Positions 23,401-33,645 of a stretch of DNA of 64,000 bases are shown piece after piece. Origin of the DNA: Fereydounia khargensis (Eukaryota > Basidiomycota > Ustilaginomycetes > Urocystidales > Fereydouniaceae); NCBI GenBank assembly GCA_026413255.1, contig JAOCZO010000021.1:178791-242790 (forward strand), read 5' to 3'. Positions within the stretch are counted from its first letter, which is position 1, and each line of letters starts with the position of its first letter. Under the pieces are notes generated by a model. That model was given only the letters and a program-made list of their open reading frames with translations, did no database searches and was not told the origin of the DNA. Position numbers and translations under genes: made by a program.

Positions 23401-24799
23401 TATCTATCGATCCGGCGTAGTTGTTAGCAAGGCGAGACCCTTCGTCCCCCCACTCTGATCATTCAAGATCTGATGCCAAGACATCAAGTATCTAAGCGAC
23501 CGTCATGCCCATCGTCTGGTCTGGCCTTCTGGGCGGGTGACCATCGGTTGCTGGATTTGCGCGAGGTCAGGGGCCTACAGTATTAGGGGAAGGTGCACTC
23601 TCCCACGCGATATTGGCAAGGTGCCGAGGAGCCCGAGTGGAAAGGGAGGGGGAACAGGCAGAGGAAAAAGAAAGAGACGCAGAAAATAGCATTCGAGAGA
23701 CAGGGGCTCACCCTCTCCAGCCTGCTAGCCCAGCCATCCCGGGGGACCGCTGTGCTTTGAAAGTCATGCAGGTGGGTTGAGAACGAACACGTTCGGCAGT
23801 GATGACTTGATTCTCTCTTTCTGTGAACCGCACATCAACGCTGCATTGTACACAAGTCACTGGTTCTCTCGTCGACTGATTTGTTTTCCATTTTTTGGCC
23901 ACGCGTTCTACTTGAATGCTTCATTCAGCCCGCATGGCTTTGGGGGATGATGGCTCGGCTTGCCTGCTGCACGGCTGGTTCTAGACACAGATGCAGCAGA
24001 CTGGCAGAGAGCAGAGACCGCCCGCCGTCCCCTTGCCTTTTCTCTTTTCGCCTAATTACTGTACTGCTCTTTGCACTTTGCCAGTCAAGGCTGGCCAATC
24101 GCCAAGGCGCGCGCTCGCTTTGCATGCAACCACAATCTGGCAGCCCCTTCCCCCATCCAACGCCACGGGACCCTGACCTTGCCCCTTTTGTGGCAAGGCG
24201 CTTTTGTTTCTTCCTCTCTTGCCAAACCCAACCCACATCCCATCCTCTGTCGCTTGCGCTTTGGCTTTTTGTCTGCCCTTGCATCGCATCAGAACGCGAC
24301 AGCCCACCAGTGCAACGCCACGCACGCCCTGGTGTGCCTGCCCCGTATCTGTGCTCCATACTGTTGTGCTAAGCACTCGTTGCCTGCATTAATTGCAGAA
24401 GGCACCACTACTGACTCGGAGGAGCTAGTCTATTCGACCCAAACTCCGCTCCGCTCAGGAGGCGCTTGGTCCCTTCACTCATTCTTTTCTCTTCACTTCC
24501 ACACGCGAGAGCGAACCGTTCCGCACACAGTAACCAACCAACCAACCAGCCTCGCAGGGTTCTCCCTGTCCCCTTGTCCCAGATCTACTTATACCGTAGC
24601 ATCTAAAGGTCTCCCACTCCTTCGCTACCCCGCACTTTCTTTCCCCCTCGCCCTCCCTTCTCCGAGCAAGCAACTCGTCAACTGACCAGAGGCCGACCCG
24701 GTCACTGACCGTCTCATCTGGACAAGCAGGTCTTTTCCACCACCCTCGATCCACCCGTCCGTTCCCCGTGTCTCAAACGCACGATTTCACTCGCCAATC
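20487..24799. other. Long gene-free region between divergent kinase and antiporter genes
   Basis: About 4.3 kb between two divergent starts with no supported coding sequence. The last 600 bases before KHA1 are pyrimidine-rich, typical of a fungal promoter and leader. TACAGTA/TACTGTA words occur near 23578 and 24058. Open frames here are short and show no recognisable motif. Confidence 0.55.
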
Positions 24800-27637
24800 A
24801 TGGTCCGCTTCCTTGTTGCCAGGGCTGCAGAGGCCGACTCGATCATCAGCGGCGGCGATCCCACCGAGTTCAAGACGACCAACCCTCTCCGTCTTTTCAT
24901 CATCCAGGCGGTGATCATCATCGTCTTTACCCGAATCCTCGGCTTTGGTCTCGCCAAAATCAAGCAGCCTCGTGTCATCGCTGAGGTCATTGGTGGTATC
25001 TTGCTTGGACCTACTGCGTTTGGCCGCATTCCCGGCTTTACAGATCACATCTTCCCCAAGCCTTCTCTCCCCTACCTGAATCTGGTTTCGACACTCGGTC
25101 TCGTGCTCTTCCTCTTCCTCGTCGGCCTCGAGGTTGACGTTCGAGTCATCAGGCGATGTGCCAAAGAGTCGACCGCCATCAGCGTTGCTGGCATGCTCCT
25201 TCCCTTTGGCCTGGGTGCAGCGGTGTCTGTTGGCATCTATAACACGTTTATTGACTCGAGCGCAGTCTCATTCGGCCACTTCGTCCTTTTCACTGGTGTT
25301 GCGATGGCGATCACTGCATTCCCCGTACTGGCAAGGATCTTGACCGAGACGAAGCTTCTTTACACCAAGGTTGGCGTGATCGTCCTGGCTGCAGGAGTTG
25401 GCAACGATGTTGTGGGATGGATCCTACTAGCACTCACCGTTGCACTCGTCAACGCTGCTACTGGTCTCACTGCGCTTTACGTGTTGCTGTGCACAGTCGG
25501 CTGGGCGCTCTGCCTCTACTTCCTCGTCAAGCCTGCCTTCCACTGGCTCGCCCGCCGAACCGGCAGTTTTGAGAATGGCCCCAATCAGGTCATGATTATG
25601 GTCACCCTTCTCCTTGTGCTTATCAGCGCCTGGATGACCGATATCATTGGAGTGCACCCTATCTTTGGTTCCTTCCTCGTCGGCCTCATGGTGCCTCACG
25701 AAGGCGGCTTTGCCATCGCCCTGACTGAGAAGATGGAAGATCTCGTCTCGGTGATCTTCCTTCCCATCTACTTTGCCCTCTCGGGCCTCAAGACAAACCT
25801 CGGTGACCTCAACTCGGGCATCGCATGGGGCTACACAGTGGCCATCATTGTGATCGCCTTCTTCTCCAAGTTCATCGGGTGTGCCGGCGCCGCACGTCTG
25901 TTCGGCTTCAACCTGCGCGAGTCAGCTGCGATCGGCACACTCATGTCGTGTAAAGGTCTGGTCGAGCTCATTGTGCTCAACATCGGCCTCTCCGCTGGCA
26001 TTCTCAACACACGCGTGTTCTCCATGTTTGTCCTCATGGCCGTCGTCTCGACGGTCATCACCACCCCTCTGACTCTCTGGGTCTACCCAGAGCAGCACCG
26101 CAGCTCTCTCGATGTTATCGGTACCGCCCACGGAAAGGACGACGACAAGGCCATCGAGGGAGAGTTTGATGACAGCAACGCTCATCTGGGTCTGAACGCC
26201 AAGCGTCTGCTTGTGGTATTGAACAGCTTCGAGCACCTCCCGAGCCTCATGACTCTGGTTCAGCTCATGCAGCCCTCGCTTGCACCCCTGTCAGCCTCCC
26301 CTTCGGCGACCGCCCCCGACGGTGGTCTGCGCCAGCGACGTGTTCGAGACTCGAGCGCCGAGAAGGGGAGCGAGGTAACAGACGACAGCGACAACTCGGT
26401 TAAGGACGAAGCCATCCAGAGCACACCTGTTCTGTCGGCCGATGCGCCTTTTGCAGCGGCAGGTCACGATCGATCACAGATCAGTGTCGACGCACTCCGT
26501 CTGGTCGAGCTGACCGATCGTACTTCAGCTGTCATGAAGGTCTCTGAATCCGAGGACACGATGCGTGCCGACCCAATCACCAACGTCTTCCGCACTTTTG
26601 CCAATCTCAACAGCCTCTCGGTGAGCTCGTCGATGGCCGTCATTCCGCAGGATGAGTTCTCCAGAGCGGTGACGAGCCGTTGCCGTGCGGTTGGGTCCAA
26701 CTTTATCGTCCTTCCAATGACCATTGACCAGGCCATGTCTGAGGCGGACCAACAGCTGGTGAACGCGATGCCTAACCCCTTTGAATCGCTCTTTGGCGCT
26801 CGTACCGGGTCGGGAGAGAACCGTCAGCGCTACTCGCCTCAGTACTTCAACTTTGTCCGCAGCGTCATCCAGACTGCAGAGACGGACGTGGGTATGCTGA
26901 TTGACCGGAGCAGCGCGGCTGGTGCGGGTGGTTGGTCGATGAGTGGACCTCTGCCACGTGCGTCGCAGATGAAGCACATTGTGATTGGCTTCATGGGTGG
27001 CCCAGACGACCGGGCTGCGTTGGACATCGTATCGCGTCTCTGTGCTACCAACAAGACGCTTTCCGCCTTGGTGCTCCGCTTCCAGCGTGTCTCGCCCGAG
27101 GACGCGGGAGAAGCGCCGCTGCCGATTGTGCCGCCGACTGTGCACCACGAGCACTCGATTACGCATGCTGCGATTCGATCGATCACGAACAACGGCGATA
27201 CCATGTACCCCACGAACCAAGGACAGACGGTGCTCGAGGCGACGCTCGAGGATGATTTGGCCATCAAGCGTATCGAGGATGCGATTGAGTCTGGCAGCTA
27301 CGGCAGCCGGGTTCGCGTTGAGACGATCAAGACGCCCCGTCCGCTGCGTGACCTCATCAAGTCCGTAGAGGCTGAGCAGCCCGCGATCATCGTAGTTGGT
27401 CGTGGACGCCGACAACCGACACTGACCCACCGTGAGGAGCTGCGATTCCTTCTGGTCCACGGTACCGACTCGACGGAGGAGCATACGGCTCCCTCGGCTA
27501 AGGACCGCGCGCTCAACTCGGAGACGTGCAAGGTGGTCGGCGAGCCTGCTATGGCACTCACTTTGGCCAAGACAGCGGCCAGCACACTTGTCATTGCGGC
27601 TGGCTTCCAAGTTCCCTCCAGACACATGCAGGCCTAA
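24800..27637 (+). CDS. KHA1: K+/H+ antiporter of the KHA1 type (CPA2 family)
   Basis: A single exon of 945 residues. About twelve hydrophobic segments at roughly residues 30-430 form a Na+/H+-exchanger domain, with GLxLGPTAFGRIPGF-like glycines, LFLFLVGLEVD and TAFPVLARIL as CPA2 signatures. Also seen are GNDVVGWILLAL, holding the conserved Asp pair region, and SCKGLVELIVLNIGL. The C-terminal 500 residues are soluble and contain two segments resembling universal-stress/nucleotide-binding folds (KRLLVVLNSFEHL and KHIVIGFMGGPDDRAALDIV), as in Kha1. It likely exchanges K+ (or Na+) for protons in an endomembrane such as Golgi or vacuole, for pH and ion balance. The start ATG follows CAATC and fits the family N-terminus. 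Length is close to yeast Kha1. Confidence 0.93.
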   Translation: MVRFLVARAAEADSIISGGDPTEFKTTNPLRLFIIQAVIIIVFTRILGFGLAKIKQPRVIAEVIGGILLGPTAFGRIPGFTDHIFPKPSLPYLNLVSTLGLVLFLFLVGLEVDVRVIRRCAKESTAISVAGMLLPFGLGAAVSVGIYNTFIDSSAVSFGHFVLFTGVAMAITAFPVLARILTETKLLYTKVGVIVLAAGVGNDVVGWILLALTVALVNAATGLTALYVLLCTVGWALCLYFLVKPAFHWLARRTGSFENGPNQVMIMVTLLLVLISAWMTDIIGVHPIFGSFLVGLMVPHEGGFAIALTEKMEDLVSVIFLPIYFALSGLKTNLGDLNSGIAWGYTVAIIVIAFFSKFIGCAGAARLFGFNLRESAAIGTLMSCKGLVELIVLNIGLSAGILNTRVFSMFVLMAVVSTVITTPLTLWVYPEQHRSSLDVIGTAHGKDDDKAIEGEFDDSNAHLGLNAKRLLVVLNSFEHLPSLMTLVQLMQPSLAPLSASPSATAPDGGLRQRRVRDSSAEKGSEVTDDSDNSVKDEAIQSTPVLSADAPFAAAGHDRSQISVDALRLVELTDRTSAVMKVSESEDTMRADPITNVFRTFANLNSLSVSSSMAVIPQDEFSRAVTSRCRAVGSNFIVLPMTIDQAMSEADQQLVNAMPNPFESLFGARTGSGENRQRYSPQYFNFVRSVIQTAETDVGMLIDRSSAAGAGGWSMSGPLPRASQMKHIVIGFMGGPDDRAALDIVSRLCATNKTLSALVLRFQRVSPEDAGEAPLPIVPPTVHHEHSITHAAIRSITNNGDTMYPTNQGQTVLEATLEDDLAIKRIEDAIESGSYGSRVRVETIKTPRPLRDLIKSVEAEQPAIIVVGRGRRQPTLTHREELRFLLVHGTDSTEEHTAPSAKDRALNSETCKVVGEPAMALTLAKTAASTLVIAAGFQVPSRHMQA

Positions 27638-27978
27638 GCAAGCTCGGGCCCCATGCTTTCAAGATACCCGTCCACACCTGGCTCATTTCTCGGTTACCTC
27701 TTTTAACGACCTTGTTACGAAACGTTTGTCACCCCACACATTTGAGTCCTTCCAGCATCCATTCCAGCCCTAATCATAGTCACGGACACCCAGATCATAA
27801 TGTATGTTTGGTACCCAAGATCGCTTTGCATGTTTTGCAATCGCATACAGACGCACCGAAATGAAGAAAGAAGATCAGAGAGCGAGACTCTGGTATTGGA
27901 GCTGCGTGTGTTTAGAATAGTGTTGTACAAGAAAAGAGTGAGCGTACGTCTGCGCAGGAGACAAGGGAGGGAATGGGG
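27638..27978. other. Convergent intergenic spacer KHA1/SPF30
   Basis: Contains the 3' ends of two convergent genes only; nothing else is visible. Confidence 0.6.
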
Positions 27979-29017
27979 TCACTTTGGTGTCTGTTCCTGC
28001 TCATCAAAGACGTGCTTGCTGCGCTGTTGGTAAGACGTCATTCCTCTCCCCGCGCCCACAACGCCGACTGTCAAGTAGGACCCAGGGGTACGTGTCAGTC
28101 GTACCAGGACGATCAGAAGGACAGTGCGTGAAACGTACCTTTAGCATAAGGATCATCGGGAGTCTTGAAGATGCTCTTTTGCGTCTTCACGATTCCCTTC
28201 TTGGCGCCCTTCTGGGCAAACTTTTGCCAGGCCTGCTGTTTGTCGACTTGAGCGGCCTGTTTGGCCTCGTAGCGCTCGGTCTTCTTTTCGCTTCTGCGAC
28301 GACGGCGTTCCCGCTCGGCCTCTTCTTCTGGCGTGAGTTTGGGTTCTTTCTTCTCTGGCTTGACGTTGACGGGCCGCAGGTCTTTGGACTTCAGCATCTC
28401 GGTGTCCTTGTATCCCTTGAATACGACCGAGTATACGGGATCCAGTGGCGAGCCGCCTACCGAAATGATGCGGGCCGGGTACCATTTGCCATCTCCCTGC
28501 ACAAGTAGAACCACGCAAAGTTAGTTGAGCAGGCAACAGGTAAGTGAGAGGGAGCGGATAGGACATACAGCATATTTAGCGGAACAGTCTTCGCCAGGAG
28601 CGAACTTGTGTTGCGGCTGCGATTGCTGCTTCTGCTGTTGCTGAGGTGGATTGGCGGGCTTGGAGGAAGGAGACGCGGATGCTGATGGCTGCGGTGTCGA
28701 GGCAGACGTGGTCGAGGTGCTTGTAGCGGCACTGAGGGACTTGGTCAAGTCGATGAGGTTGACAAGCTCATCTCTGAGAGTTTTCAGTTCGTCATTCGAG
28801 GGATCAGCTGCGAGGGCAGACTCTACCTGTGAGAGTTGGTCTGTTTCACACAGCTGCATCGTCAGTCTACGTTGATCTCTGCTACCTGGACAGGCGGAAG
28901 GGGGTACTCACGTTCGTATACTTGAAGTCTGTTAGTGGAGTAGCATTCAGTGTGTCAGTACGACATGGACCATGACTCGGGAGCGAAGGCTTAGTGTGCT
29001 TACTCTGATGCGTCCAT
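27979..29017 (-). CDS. SPF30: Splicing factor SPF30 / SMNDC1 (Tudor domain)
   Basis: Five exons read 29017-29004, 28928-28912, 28840-28569, 28496-28139 and 28067-27979, giving 249 residues. The first two are micro-exons of 14 and 17 nt. Spliced, the N-terminus reads MDASELQVYEHQLSQVESAL, matching the SPF30 start of repeated xLxxVExAL helices. A Gln/Ser-rich spacer follows, then a Tudor domain with CSAKYAGDGKWYPARI and YSVVFKGYKDTEML. The basic coiled region ends in VGVVGAGRGMTSYQQRSKHVF, the conserved SPF30 C-terminus, here in the last exon. The family acts in spliceosome assembly (tri-snRNP joining) by binding dimethyl-arginine Sm tails. The gene borders the secreted-protein cluster and is its left anchor. 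Confidence 0.94.
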
Positions 29018-29592
29018 GGTGAGCCAGACGAGTTTGCTGTGGTGGAGGTCTGGATAGAAATGTGTTCAATTACGCTGTGCAGATGTTGGCGCCGCGACTC
29101 AGCCCACGCGTTCAATTACTCATTCTCCTTTCCCGGCCGGAACGCTGTGACTGTCAGCAGAACGCCTCGCTTCTCATCATCAGTCGTCATCGTTGCTTGC
29201 CTTTTGCCCAACCACCAACGGCAACTCTATCGCTCGGACCAGGAGCTCTCGTTTCTGGCAGCAGCACTATTCCACAACAAATGGTGTCGATATCGATCAA
29301 TGACGCCCAGCCCCAGTCGGCCTGTGCCATGTCCGTGTCCGTGTCCGTGTCTTGGGCTGCGGCCGTGACTGGGTGTCCGATTCACCATCCTTCTCTGAGC
29401 CTTAATGCGAGCCGAGAATGCAGATGACGATTAGAACATAGGCTACGAGTACCTCGTATCGATCTCCTTTGAGCCGAGATAATCAAGTCACATCTCTCTT
29501 TCACTGAAGCAAATGAGAGATAAAAGGCGAGCAGTCTCCCCGCTCTTGACTTTTACTAACAACAATTCTTCCTCGTAACCTGTGATACACCC
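29018..29592. promoter_or_regulatory. Divergent region SPF30 / SSP1 with left end of the duplicated unit
   Basis: Holds both promoters. From about 29270, short stretches such as CACAACA...TCGATCAATGACG reappear upstream of SSP2 near 30340-30390, indicating that upstream DNA was copied with the gene. A TACTGTA-free, GTGTCC-rich stretch lies at 29330-29350. Confidence 0.55.
29519..29531 (+). promoter_or_regulatory. TATA-like box GATAAAAGGCGAG of SSP1
   Basis: A 13-base word found identically before SSP2 and SSP3 and with one change before SSP4. It lies 74 bp before the ATG, so transcription should begin in a short leader. Confidence 0.75.
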
Positions 29593-30084
29593 ATGAAGCT
29601 CAATGCGACTGCTCTGCATATTATCCTGGTGGCCCTTCTGCCTTTCGTGCTTGCTGGAGGATACGAAGGCGGCCCCATGGTTAGCATAGACAAGGCCAAT
29701 GTGGAGCAATTTATCAGCGGCCTCGAAGATGTCATGAGTGTTGTTCCTGAAAGCGCTCAAGACAATGCCCAGTTGTAAGTCACTGCCTAACTCTGCCCCT
29801 TCTTCTTCGCGATAGCGCTTCTGACACTGTCGCTCTGCCCCAGCCTCCTTGACGAGGCAAGGGAATTCACTGAGTCATCAGGCTCCGAGAAATTGATTTC
29901 GATCTTCGGCGTGACCAAAGCAATTCCCGAAGATGAACGCAAAATGTACATTGATGCACTCAAGACGGTCCCTTTCGAGAAAAGCAAGCCCTATCTCGGA
30001 AAGTCTGGAATCAAACAAGACTTGAAGCACATCAAGCACACTTATCTGAAGTGGCCCAAGTGGCCCTTTAAGCATGACCATTAG
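29593..30084 (+). CDS. Small secreted protein SSP1 (cluster family)
   Basis: Exons 29593-29774 and 29844-30084 (phase-2 GTAAGT...CAG intron) give 140 residues. A signal peptide of about 20 residues ends before AGGYEGG. The conserved block follows: MVSIDKANVEQFISGLEDVM, then VPESAQDNAQ. Exon 2 opens FLLDEAREFTESSGSEKLIS and continues IFG, YIDALKTVPF, then a Lys/Trp-rich tail KWPKWPFKH. There is no cysteine in the mature part. The start is fixed by the MKL signal peptide shared across the cluster. Function unknown; probably secreted to the host or environment. The closest relative is SSP2 next door. Confidence 0.85.
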
Positions 30085-30617
30085 GTCTTGACCATCTACC
30101 ATGCACTCAGTCTCTAGCCCATCCCATGACGCTGTCAGTCTCTTCTTCTGTCTTCAATCCGAGACTGTTGATGCGAATTCATGTCTGAATGCCAGGCTCG
30201 AATGATCGTTGGGGTCTTAACCTAGGAGCTTTCAAGCTTGTGCCTCCAGCCCTTCCGTCCGAGTGGTCCGTAGCTCGGGTATGCAACAGAGTTCAGCTTT
30301 CTATCAATCGCTCATGATGAGGATTCTCAATGCTTCGAACAGCACCTATCCACAATCAGTGGCGTCGTTATCGATCAATGGCGGCCAGTCTCTCAGGCAG
30401 CCTGTGAGCCTGAATGCGCTCCGAGCTGGCAAGCGCCGATAGAGCGCTCGTCAAAGGTCCTCGGATCGATCTCATCAGCACCGGAAGTCAGTTACGAATC
30501 CTCCGGTCTCAAATGTAGGTTCTGTAAGAGATAAAAGGCGAGGAAAATGTCTTTTTTCTTCACTTCCCTTCCTGCCAACCAGACCTTTCCTTCCTCCCAA
30601 CTCTCTTTGTCATCCCA
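30085..30617. other. Spacer SSP1-SSP2
   Basis: No gene. A word like TGCGAATTCATGTCTGAATG near 30170 recurs after SSP2 near 31190, and the region before SSP2 resembles that before SSP1. This supports tandem duplication of a unit of about 1 kb. Confidence 0.6.
30530..30542 (+). promoter_or_regulatory. TATA-like box GATAAAAGGCGAG of SSP2
   Basis: Identical to the SSP1 box and 88 bp before the SSP2 start codon. Confidence 0.75.
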
Positions 30618-31001
30618 ATGAAGCTCAACCAATCTACCTTGCCTGTCATCCTTATGGCACTGGTACCGTTCGTATCTGCCGGAGGATATCAAAAAGGTCC
30701 TAAGGTGGTCGTAAACAAGGGAAATGTTGATAGCTTTATCAGCGGCTTGGAAGGACTCATGGGCGACATACCTGAAAGCGCTAAGGGCAATGCGCAGTAG
30801 TGAGTTGCAACGTTCCTCGCCTCTATCTTCAAATACACAATAGAGTTGAATTGTTTCCTCCTAAGCCTTCTTGACCAGGCAAAGGAGTTCACCGAGTCGT
30901 CAGGTTCAGAGAAATGGATTTCGATCTTCGGCGACACCAAAAAGCTGCCAGGTAATGACCTAGCGGAGTACTCGAAGATACTCAAAAGCGTTCCTTTCTA
31001 G
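30618..31001 (+). CDS. Small secreted protein SSP2 (short C-terminus)
   Basis: Exons 30618-30799 and 30866-31001 give 105 residues. The signal peptide ends before AGGYQKGP; the block reads VVVNKGNVDSFISGLEGLM and IPESAKGNAQ. Exon 2 is YLLDQAKEFTESSGSEKWIS, IFG and YSKILKSVPF, then a stop. SSP1 continues 30 residues past the same VPF, so SSP2 lacks the variable tail. This may be a recent nonsense change (SSP1 has GAG where SSP2 has TAG) or a natural short form. The splice sites GTGAGT and TAAG are intact and the promoter box is present, so it may still be expressed. Function unknown. Confidence 0.78.
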
Positions 31002-31654
31002 TCCCTAGCTTGGTGACAAGTGAACTCAAAAATGAGCGAGGAGCAAGGCCATGCAAGGCCGCAAATTTCACGCTGGGCTCCTTCTGTTGCCGTCCTTAAA
31101 ACCTTGACCAATCTACCATGAACCTTGCTTTTACAGTAGCTTATCAAATTACTGTAGGCTATCTCCACTTTCAATTCAAAACCGGTATTGCGAATTCATG
31201 TCTAAATGACACGTTTGCGTTATCTTTGGGCCAATTGACTGAGCGGTCTTCGTCTCGGAGCTTTCATAATGGTGTCCCTGGCCCTTTGCCAAGTTGAGCT
31301 GGGGTTTGATACGCCGCTCCAGCTTTCTGTCCATGTGGGCTTGCGAGGGTTGCTCAGCTCTGGTCTTCCAAGAACGTTGTTGGTGGCTTAATGAGAGCTG
31401 TGCCTTTTCGATCGTACTTCCGCTGACTTGCTCATCTCCCGATGTGCCAGAATCGATCGCATCGGCCAACATCTCGGAACGTCCTTTCCGAAGCCCACAA
31501 ATGATGTCTGTGTCTTCTTTCTGGTAGAGCAGTTTTGGGGAACGAAGAACAGATAAAAGGCGAGTAGTTCATCCATATGCCCATGCCATAGTCGCTCAAA
31601 GTAGACACCGATCCCGTCACTCGTTATTACTCTACCTACAAGATCCTTCTCGCA
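31002..31654. other. Spacer SSP2-SSP3
   Basis: No gene. It includes the duplicated 3' flank of SSP2 (near 31190) and the SSP3 promoter. Confidence 0.55.
31552..31564 (+). promoter_or_regulatory. TATA-like box GATAAAAGGCGAG of SSP3
   Basis: Third identical copy, 103 bp before the SSP3 start codon. Confidence 0.72.
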
Positions 31655-32102
31655 ATGAAGCTGAGCCTCGCTTCCCTATTCATCCTCGCGATGATCTCGC
31701 TGACTGTTGTGTCATCTCAAGGATACAAAGGTGGCAGCTTTGTTTGTCTAGACAAGGGTAACGCCAGGAAGTTCGTGGAAGGCCTCGAGCAAGCTCTGAG
31801 CAGAGTGCCCTCAAGCGTTCAGGAACATGCTCAGAGGCGGGTATCGTAAATCCTCCTCCCTGGACTTGATCGTGAGTTTCTAACTGTTTCTCTCTTCACC
31901 CTACAGTCTGATGTCGTTCGCCCGAAAGACAGCCGCGCTAGAGAGCCCGAACCAGCAATGGCTATTGATATTCAAGAATATGAAATGGAACAATCAGGAC
32001 TATATTGGAACCAAGGACGTTCAAGCGTACAAGAAGGTTCTCATGGGAATAAAGTTCCCGGAAAGCAAATTCCGAGCTGATGGAAAGGGTGCTTCTCTCT
32101 GA
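31655..32102 (+). CDS. Small secreted protein SSP3 (cluster family)
   Basis: Exons 31655-31845 and 31907-32102 give 128 residues; the donor is GTAAAT and the intron 61 nt. A nearer GTATCG donor would break the frame. The signal peptide ends before SQGYKGG. The block reads FVCLDKGNARKFVEGLEQAL, then VPSSVQEHAQ. Exon 2 starts SLMSFARKTAALESPNQQWL, then LIFKNM, an AYKKVLMGIKFPESKF motif and a short basic tail. There is one cysteine in the block. The three-residue longer exon 1 (RRV) is specific to this copy. Function unknown; secretion inferred from the signal peptide. Confidence 0.83.
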
Positions 32103-32514
32103 AGGGATTTATGGTTCTGGTCTCAGGTCCGAGGCAAGTTGAGGCCCAGGCATCGAAGAGCAATTCAATGATACAGTATCTGTCCTTGCCCAAGCTATTT
32201 GATGAAAGTTTCTGTCTGAATCGAGTGATACAAGCCGCTCGAGAAGCTCAACAGCAGAAGTAGTCTCTCAGTAGGCTCTTGATTTGGACTGTGTCTGGCT
32301 TGGAGGCGGATAGCCTTCCCTCCCTCCCTCACTGTGACTCATGCCTTGTTTCCCAGCCGGAGAATCCTCGACATTAATTGAAAGGGAGACGTCTTGGTAA
32401 AATTGAAGAGACCAGATAACTCGTCTATTGGTTAGCAACTAACGACGATGCAAACTACAGCATGTCAATAGGGCTATCTAGGGAGCATGTGACCAACGCG
32501 TTTCGAGTTCGATA
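32103..32514. other. Convergent spacer SSP3/SSP4
   Basis: Shared 3' flank of the convergent SSP3 and SSP4 genes; no other feature visible. Confidence 0.55.
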
Positions 32515-32964
32515 TCATTCCCTATGAAACAGGGGAACCGTGACCTTCTGGAAGGGAACTCTCTTGAGAACTTCAATGTATCGCTGGACATCTTCCGGCT
32601 TTATACCTTTGTCACCTCGAGGGGGATAAACATGAAGGTGCACCTCTTTGCTCGACGAAGCGGCGAATGCTTGTGCGCGTTCAAGCAAGCTATACACAGG
32701 TGCGCAGTATTTACAGAAGTGGGCTAGTCAGAATTTGTAGGGTTGATCGGAGGAGGCAAGAGAAGGCAATGATGTCACTCACTGGTTCGCATTTCCCCTG
32801 GTGCTCTCAGGCACCTCTCCCAAGAGATTCTTAAGGCCAACATAGAATTGCCTCGCGTTGGCCTTGTTCAGGACTACATAGGTACCACCGTCGTAGCCTC
32901 CCGCGGATGCAGATTGTATGAAGACCGCCGGAATGAGAAGCAAGCTGGCAAGTTTGAGCTTCAT
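32515..32964 (-). CDS. Small secreted protein SSP4 (inverted cluster member)
   Basis: Exons 32964-32783 and 32689-32515 give 118 residues. Exon 1 is 182 nt, exactly as in SSP1, SSP2, SSP5 and SSP8, and the intron is again phase 2 (93 nt). The signal peptide ends before SAGGYDGG; the block reads VVLNKANARQFYVGLKNLL and VPESTRGNAN. Exon 2 is HLLERAQAFAASSSKEVHLH, then PEDVQRYIEVLKRVPFQKV and a short tail. There is no cysteine in the mature part. This is one of two cluster members on the minus strand, so a local inversion accompanied duplication. Function unknown. Confidence 0.83.
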
Positions 32965-33645
32965 TTTGTTGTCAAACCTCGTTGGAGAAAGGTCAGATGG
33001 GGTTGTTGGCGAGGGGAGTAAACGTGGGATCTGCTCGCCTTTTGTCTGTCACGAGACTCAGCTCCGTGAAGAAGAAAAATTGTGGCTCCTCGGACTTGAT
33101 CGGAGCTGCCGCTGCTTGCCAGCTCCGAGTATCCGAAGACTAACGGTACATTCCAAGATAGTCTCTCAGCACCAGAGCATCACGCTCCGAACCTTTTCAT
33201 TCGGTCTAGGAGCTAGACTGCGTCTAGCTTGGAGACGGGAAACTAATCTAACCTCGTATGCTGGGTCTCAGACAACTTGCTAGTTGAACTGCACATCAGA
33301 ACACGAGCTTTCGACCGGTCGGAGCTCTTGTGACTCGTTCTAATGTGGCTGTCCGAGAGTAGCTTGCGCGGCTTGACGGGATGGTGCGCCGGAGGCAGCA
33401 TCCCCCAGAGCGGTCCGGAGCTACTGTGCAAGAACCATCCAGCATACTGTATCTCGGAAGCTGGAACGTGTAGAGCGGAGTGCCTCGACCCAGAGAACCT
33501 ACCAAAGCACAAGTCTTGTGCTGCGTGACCGCTTCGCGAGCAAGAAAGGATCTCTCTCAAAAGGGGTACAGAACCCTGTACTGAATTTAGACGCTTGAAC
33601 CCATCCGCTTTCTCCATCCCTTTTTCAACCAGTTTGTTCAAAAAC
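32965..33645. other. Divergent spacer SSP4/SSP5
   Basis: Promoters of SSP4 (minus) and SSP5 (plus). A TCAAAAGGGG word near 33557 may be a weak version of the family TATA box before SSP5. No gene is supported. Confidence 0.5.
33034..33046 (-). promoter_or_regulatory. TATA-like box GACAAAAGGCGAG of SSP4
   Basis: On the minus strand, one base different from the box of SSP1-SSP3 and 70 bp before the SSP4 ATG. Its presence in the inverted copy shows that the box moves with the gene. Confidence 0.7.

Noticed and set aside
26525-27625. Long open frame (366 codons) on the minus strand inside KHA1
   Set aside because: Lies opposite the conserved antiporter tail, Arg/His-rich composition typical of antisense to GC3-rich coding sequence, no motif.
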